A program made the translations under genes and the position numbers. Positions 57,589 to 64,000 of a stretch of 64,000 bases of DNA are shown here, one piece after another. Position 1 is the stretch's first letter. Every line of letters begins with the position of its first letter. The notes under the pieces are model-generated. The model made no database searches, had not been told where the DNA came from, and was given only the letters and a program-made list of their open reading frames with translations. This DNA comes from Neolentinus lepideus HHB14362 ss-1 (Eukaryota > Basidiomycota > Agaricomycetes > Gloeophyllales > Gloeophyllaceae). The stretch spans positions 1 through 64,000 of the forward strand of contig KV425608.1 in NCBI GenBank assembly GCA_001632425.1, read 5' to 3'.

Positions 57589-60500
57589 CTGCTTGTCTAC
57601 TTTTCCCTTATTAGATTTTGACTATCCGGATCCCATTTCATTCCACCGAGGGTATTGACAACAAGTATGTCATTTCATTACGGAGCATGAAGCGATCGTT
57701 CAGGTACGCAATTCCACCTAATCGGAAGCAACTGACCATGATATAAGTGCGACAAAGTACAAGGAATAGGAGTGAGCTGAGAATACACAGTAAGGCCGTA
57801 AACGTCGGCAGAAAGGGAGAAGAGAGTGAAGTTGACACTTTTGGTTTCGCCAGTGTATGTCGCGTTTGAGCTTGACGGTCCAGCGATAATCGTTGCGGAA
57901 TGTGCCGAGTCATCAACTCTTCGGCATTTACCGCGGTCCGGTTTACCGATTCGGATAGTACTGCAGACAAAACAAGTTGCAGACTGGCAGCATATAGAAT
58001 TGGACGCGATCAGAGGAGGACTGATACGTACCTATATCAGTCAATACCGCTTAGCACAAAAATTAAATTGAAGGGGAAGGCGCACCGATGCTAACTCTAC
58101 GTTGCAAGCCTACACATTATCCTGAAATCAGAAATCGGTGGAACAGCAGTGATGCACAGAGAGAGGGGTTACTCGGCTTGATACTGCCAGGAAAGCGTAG
58201 GTTAGACCTAATCTATTCGCGATCCGCTCCTTTGGACTTGCATCTTGCAGTCGGCTTCCCGATTGCTACGGACGCCAAATTTGAACCTCTCGGGATCGCT
58301 GGAATCTCGGTCTCTGTGGCATCAACAACTGCTTAGAAAGCCTTCCGCGAGGCTCAGGGTGGGGGACCCTTGGTCTCCTGGATGCACTGAAACACCTCTT
58401 ATCGCCACTCGTCAGTTTATACTTTCCAAGTACTAAACGGGTCGCTCCAACACCCGCTGACATGGCAATCGAACGGTATTGGATACTTCTAGGTAAAGAG
58501 TTTGCCTGGTCTCTATTTCGGATAAAGTTCTTAGTTTTATATTGACGCGTTGGACGCGTCGGACGCGCTGTATGATGCAACTAATTAAGCTGGTCTCTGG
58601 TCACGTGATACATCCCACGCCATATTGCTCTGCAAATCGCAATCCATCAGTCTATACTAAAGATAGGTTGACTTCACCTCTTCTGCTCTACGCTATGTTT
58701 ATACACGACTACGGCCGGCTTCCGCACAAATAGCAAAGTCTGAGGCTGACTCATCGAGTGGCTTCTGAGAACCGCTTGCAGTTGACTGACAGAGGTAAAT
58801 CTTCCACGGTCAGGACACTTGGACCTGGAGGCGCCTTCCTAAAACTCCGTCTCTGCCGCATGACTTAAAACCGTCCGTGAAGACATGATTTGACAGCGGA
58901 AGCTCCGAGTTGCTACCGTCAACGAAGCCTGACGTGGTCCCCGCCCCCGGACCGCTTCGAGCCCCTTCATCAATGTGATTAATGAAGATACGCGCTGGGT
59001 TGTCTCAAGTCCTTCCCCGCCGGCTGACGTTGAACGCTCCTAGGACATAGAGCGTATCACGGGCAGATGGTGGTAATACCCGAAACATGATCGTTGTATG
59101 AATACCCTCGGGCGGTGAGGTCCATTGCTCCCATCCTATTACATTCATCAAAGTTGCTCGTTCTGCATTGGTCAGCAATTGCCGGGGGACCTGACCGGCC
59201 TTATGATATGGCAGTCGAGATGTGGTATCTATGCGCTGACAAAATAGATTAAATCTGTCAAACATGATGACGGCCCATCATTGGCATCAGGCGATCCGAC
59301 GTATCGCGATCGTGTACTCGGATGACGGCGTGTACTTCATAAACTCATCCGCCTGCCACGGTATCTGATACTGCACTTGCAGCGTGTGGCATCCATACGC
59401 CACCGCCCGCATTCCCGTGTCAGTCCTCTCGTGAGAGGTGACGTGTAGGCGTGCATTTGGATCGTTCCCATCTCCAGCCTGCCGTCTCGCGGCAGATGAG
59501 TCACGACATTGCTTGTTGCGCCTTAGCGGGAGGGTCTCGGTGATTAAAGCTTGTTCACTCGCTGGAGATGTCTTAGCGTACATTGCGCGGTCGGGTCCGT
59601 CCGAATGATGAGCGCGATCGTGCGCTCTGCTGCCCGGGTATGGTCGGCCTCCAACAAGATTCTCCCTTGAGGTAGTGGCTTGGTGTCTCGGAATTATCTC
59701 CGGTACGGGCACAGATGAAGCCATTCATATCGGGTTGTAATGACCGGTTCCCAGCCCTCGTGGTTCATATCCATCATGTCTAGTTGTATTTTACTAACAA
59801 TTCATCTCAGGCCACTCTCCTCCGTCACGGACGTGCGCCTTGGCTGCATTTCTCGAGGTGACAGCTTCGCTCAGGTTCATCGCTCGCATGGAACATTGGT
59901 GCGCGCGGGTACCTGTTTTTTATCCGAATTTGCTATCCAATAGCCAACTAGGACGTCACGGATAGTCTCCGAGACGAGTGATGAGAGCAGTACCTGTAAG
60001 CGCTCTACACTTGGCCTAGCGCGGACGCCAACGTTCACAACTTCATTGCACGACGATCATGTGGGACGCACTCTCGGCGGGCACAAGGCTCGCGAAGGTA
60101 CTTCGTTATCCTTCTCTTATATTCATTTCCCTATCGCATCGCAACGATCGCAGCACCCTATCGTGCAAGGATCGAACACGCTCTCTGGTCGTCTTTGTCA
60201 GATTGACAATAGCCACCGAGTACTGTGATTTTGCCGTGTGCCTATCACCTCGCTGTGATCATAGCTGCTGAGCAGACAATGCCGGCAACAAATGATCTGT
60301 GTAGACGGACTGACTGCTTGGTCGCCGTCCAGACGACTCCGAAAGGGAAACGGATCTATATTTGCAGAGGGGCTCCTCGATGCACCCAGTCGTTGTATCA
60401 GGAACGACATGAGGAATGCGAGGGAAGTATATCTAGCAAGGGGATCTTCTCCGGACTCTTTGCGCAGGGAGAATGCCGGTTCATCGGCTCGATCAAGATC

Positions 60501-60983
60501 ATGATAGTCCAAAAATCTGCGGATCTGCTTTAACTCGTGTGTCTGCGCTCGCCGTCGGGTAGCTTGGTTGCTGCGATATTGGGCCGTAAGTCGTCGCTGC
60601 TCTGATGGCCACCGTGTCCCAGGTGCCGTAACTTTGAGGCGGAGCCAACAAACCTGATGACGCCTGAATGAAAGCGTGAGGACTTGGAATGACACGATCA
60701 GATTATGAGGAAGAGAATTGTATGTATGAATAGCTATGATGACTGCGAAGCAATGAACAGACAGGAATAACATACACATTACAGCAGAACCGCAGAAAGA
60801 AGATAGAGACCGGCTCTTCGCAGATCCCACCTTCCACCGGACTGGGACAGGTACAGCCATGATATTGATCGATTCTCAGCCTCCCTCTTCCCCCAAGGCA
60901 GGAACCCAGAACCAATCCTCACCGAAACAGAAATCCACACCCACAGCCCCGTCTCTCCATCCCACTCCACCCATCACCAGTCA
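57589..60983. other. 3.4-kb tract without supported genes
   Basis: This contains the DCN1 promoter side and a long stretch of short, overlapping frames. A 220-codon frame at 60198-60860 (minus) has no family resemblance and lies in the 3' flank of the next minus-strand gene. A 9-bp triplicate at 58544-58570 is listed separately. Confidence 0.5.
58544..58570. repeat. Three tandem 9-bp GACGCGTYG-type units
   Basis: GACGCGTTG, GACGCGTCG and GACGCGCTG follow each other directly. Two of the units contain ACGCGT, the core of the MluI cell-cycle box bound by MBF in ascomycete yeasts. No dividing-cell gene is recognisable nearby, so a regulatory role is speculative. Confidence 0.6.
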
Positions 60984-61943
60984 CTACTTGACAATCACGC
61001 GCTTAGTATGTTTCCCGGCCCGTCGCCTCTCGTTGTGGGGAATCGGACGCCTCCACGACTCGTCAGGGTCGTCGTGGCTAGGCTCCCCGTGTTGTCGCGG
61101 GCTGCTGTGGACCGGAGCGACTTGGACTTGCATCGGGGGCGTGGCGTGCTGCTGAGATTGGACGGGCAGCACAGTGACTTCTTGTGCGAATGCGCGCGGT
61201 GGATGCAGGTTGGGTGGCGGGCCGTTGGTATACGAGGGCGTGGTAGGGATGGTAGCAACGCGTGGAGAAGGTCGGGAGAGGTGAGGGCGAGGATAAGGGG
61301 CAGGGGGTGATTGCCGGAGTCCGAGTTGAGGCTGCGGGGCAGGCCAAGGTCTCGGGATGGTTGGGTTCTCCCGGGGTGGCTGGAGGTGCACTTGCTGCAC
61401 GTATCTCTCCTTTTCCTTTCCCTTGCCTTCGGGTTCCTGATCGACGTCCATGGCGTCCATACCGTCCCGTTCGAGGTCGAGCTCAAAACGAACGCAGATG
61501 ATCTCTTTGCCCTTCTGTGCAAAGAAGGCGCGTTCTTGACGTTGGAAGTAGCCCGAGGTCGATTCCATGAACGGCGGTGGGGGCGGCGGGAATAAAGACA
61601 TGAGCTCGTGCCCAGTCGGGGGCGGGGGATACACGCGCGGCGTCATGGTCCCGGTGCTCGTTAGATCGACGTCTGCAATTGACAGCTCATGTCAGTAACG
61701 ATAGAAGCACTGTCACGAAAGTATTATTTTACCTCGAATGGAGCTGGGCGACAGCGGTCGGCGGGGTCGGGGGTTGCTCGGGATAGCACTGATAGTGCTG
61801 GTGGCCGAGGAGGGCTGCGAGGGTAAAGTAGCAGATGATTTCGCCGTGTTGGAGCCAGAGGGGGGCGAGCTGTGATCTCGCGGTGGAGAGGGCGATGCGC
61901 TGGGGGAAGTATCGGAGACGGGTCTTAGATGATACTTGGACAT
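60984..61943 (-). CDS. Proline-rich conserved protein, unknown function
   Basis: Two exons (61733-61943 and 60984-61672) join in phase (CGA G then AC GTC) to 299 residues. The N-terminal 70 residues are Ser/Pro-rich (MSKYHLRPVSDTSPSASPSPP). A conserved-looking segment follows: YPPPPTGHELMSLFPPPPPP, then STSGYFQRQERAFFAQKGKEIICVRFELD. I remember this combination from other basidiomycete hypothetical proteins. The rest is Pro/Gln/His-rich low complexity ending in a basic tail (NERRRAGKHTKRVIVK). There is no signal peptide or membrane helix. The basic tail and FxxQERAFFAQ block suggest a nuclear or RNA-associated protein, with low certainty. Confidence 0.78.
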
Positions 61944-64000
61944 TGTTATACAGGTGTTATATAGTATCGAGGGGGCTATGCGAGATAAATGGAGGGCGGA
62001 CGTAAAAGGGGAAGCATCGAAGGGTCTTATATATGTATTTCGTGGCCGAGGAGAGATCGTCACGAGATGGGATGGGAGAGAAGACGGAGAAGCTGTGCGG
62101 GCCCAGCGTCGGAATGTGTATTAATACCGTATATCGCCTCCGTGGATTCGCGCCAGATACGAGGACCCTGCCAGACCGTGGCTTGGGCTATTCCTGCACA
62201 GGCTCCTCTTCTGCCCCCGAGGGTGCGAGAACATGGAAAATGCAAAAAAGGACATCGCTACACGACATAGGTACACGGTTATTACGTGCCAACGCTGCGA
62301 GCCTGAGACATGTTCATCAAGATCGCCAGGCCGGCCAGCTAAGCCCCAGTAAGCGAACCTTGCCGTGGTATACGTGATGCCTCATCATTGGCGCCTCATG
62401 GGACGCTCATCCGGAGCTCATTCATCTATACCAAATTGCATCCAATATGTCCTCGATGTGGCAGCCCCCATTCCGGTACTCGGGCGCGATCACCATCGAG
62501 AGCTGCCATGTCAGCCGCGCGCTGGCAATTCCGGAGACGTCGGTGGCCTCTAAATGAGACGAGCAGGCCGTCTGCCATGGCTACGCTGCTCGTCTGCTGT
62601 TTGTTCCTGGACCGAGCTCGCCTATGCCGCTGATCGACACAGGAAGACCGGCGACTATCTGCAAGCCAGAATGGAAAACGTCCTTTGCGGCTACTGGGTT
62701 TCCGAATACATTCTGTTTCTTATATGACGTGTCTCACACATTCAAGCTCGACAGAGAATCACAAGGTGTGTACAAACGCCTCCATTCGCTTCTGCACTAC
62801 CCTTACGGATTCTTACACCTTCCTTTTCTGTCCATCGCGGAAGCAGAATCCAGCGGTTTCAAGATCCTGTGCTCCGCTGTTGTCACCGGTTGCCTGCTTC
62901 CCAGGCTCTCCTTTCTTTCGATACAGTTCGCTGTCTTCTGATTAGACATCGCTGCGGTCATCGCGGCAATACTGTCTGCTGTCGCAGCGACCGGTCAATA
63001 ACTTGCACGTCAGCTCTGCTTTCGCCGGGGAGACGCCGCAGCTGGGCGCACGTGTTTTGATGGTCTGAATAGGACTCCAAGGTACATCTAACCCCTATGT
63101 TTACCCAGCTCGTTGATATTTTATTTCTGCTATGGTCTGGGCCATCACCACGCCTCGAGGTAGGCACGACCCCACTCTTTCGTCCTCGGTAGCAGATCCG
63201 GAGACGTGCGTTGCGATTACGGACAGTCTCCTGGCGACGAATACAGACGAGAAAGCTCCGATATCCGTAATCGAAGCTGAAATGGCATACGCACGGTATG
63301 ACATCTTCTTGCTATCCGGACAGAGTTTTGACGGTAACGCGGAGTATGCCGGCAGGTCGCCCTTGGGCAGGGTAAGTAGCGCGAAAAGGACAAACCTTCC
63401 CATATGCTTTTCCCGGTTGGGCGCGGTGAATCACGATCGGGCTCTGACGGGTAAGCTTCATGATCCAGAGCTTTCTTTAGAGTCTAGGATCGCTTCGGGT
63501 ACTCAATCCCAGCGCGGCTCAGATTAGGGATGGGAAGCAAGTCGGGCTAGTCTTTCTTGGGGCGATCAACCCTTCCGGATCTGTCGCGCCCGCTCTTCGA
63601 ACCTCTTATGCAGCGCGACAGTTCACCGCCGTCAGAACCTAGAGTGCGTCGTCATCGGATACCTGCCCGACGCGCCCTGTCCTATCGCGACTGACCGCAG
63701 CACTCGCTGTCCACTAGTTTCATCTATCAGCACAGTACTGCGCTCCTTTTGCGAACCAAATGGCTTTTGATAAGCTTGGCGCTAGTCTCCCGGCGACGCC
63801 CGGCCTGTCCCTCCGCAACCAGGTGCGGGCACTCTGCAGCCAGGCCTCTTGATCAATTAGTTCTCGCGATTTCGTGCCGAACATACGCCAATGGGTCCCG
63901 CGTTGGCGTGTGGGACCTGTCGCGGGATCACAATCTGACGCACCGAGCACCGTGGAACCCCAGAACCCACGGTCCGCAACAAAGAAGGGAGAAGGGAATC
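61944..64000. other. Right-edge tract without supported genes
   Basis: It starts with the upstream region of the proline-rich gene. Frames of up to about 130 codons (for example 63132-63527 plus) show no motif, and no splice-consistent exons were found. No RNA gene or transposon end was recognised. Confidence 0.5.

Noticed and set aside
60198..60860. 220-codon minus-strand open frame downstream of the proline-rich gene
   Set aside because: The peptide has no domain, and the frame is explained by the 3' flank of the gene ending at 60984.
1..64000. CRISPR arrays, rRNA operon or tRNA genes
   Set aside because: No regularly spaced repeats, no rRNA-like sequence, and no A-box/B-box pair with a foldable cloverleaf was noticed by eye. 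A tRNA scan was not possible here.

Overview
The window looks like a nuclear contig of a filamentous basidiomycete, most probably an Agaricomycete. Protein-coding genes are broken by many 48-60 nt GT-AG introns. The transposase is of the mushroom CACTA/Plavaka type. The readable proteins are fungal: CHO2, FES1, DCN1, a secreted GH115 glucuronidase and serine/proline-rich basidiomycete proteins. Exon models were built by hand from splice signals, reading phase and remembered family sequences, so single boundaries may be off by a base or two.

Left part (1-5983): the right-hand portion of a CACTA-like DNA transposon that starts outside the window. It holds a transposase gene on the minus strand, broken by one in-frame stop, and a divergent ten-exon gene of unknown function. 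It ends in a block of AAGTGCC/GGCACTT subterminal repeats whose last bases read, from outside in, CACTG.

Next (6180-16447): a tandem array of medium-chain dehydrogenase genes (zinc-type alcohol dehydrogenase-like). There is one truncated relic (+), two minus-strand copies of a five-exon subtype and three plus-strand copies of an eight-exon subtype. Only one copy of each subtype is intact (6646-7896 and 12948-14397). The others carry a nonsense codon, small frameshifts or a truncation. The copies share promoter and 3' flanking blocks, so whole transcription units were duplicated.

Middle (16448-31464): a 675-bp TA-flanked MITE, a 712-residue serine-rich basidiomycete protein, a cytidine-deaminase-fold gene and a 7-kb stretch in which I see no gene.

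31465-50981 is the gene-rich part. On the minus strand are CHO2 (phosphatidylethanolamine N-methyltransferase, 18 exons) and FES1 (Hsp70 nucleotide-exchange factor). A multi-pass membrane protein on the plus strand converges on a 20-exon minus-strand GH115 alpha-glucuronidase with micro-exons and one apparent frameshift. A 193-bp MITE lies in the GH115 upstream region. A small single-pass membrane protein and a 654-residue multi-pass membrane protein follow on the plus strand.

Right part (50982-64000) is sparse: DCN1 (cullin neddylation) and a proline-rich conserved protein, both minus strand, separated by long tracts without recognisable genes.

The housekeeping genes act separately (phospholipid methylation, chaperone cycle, cullin activation). 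I see no obvious metabolic gene cluster apart from the dehydrogenase array. I did not find a convincing new biological system. The best leads are the second transposon gene, the shared control block and decay pattern of the dehydrogenase array, and the deaminase with a large insertion.
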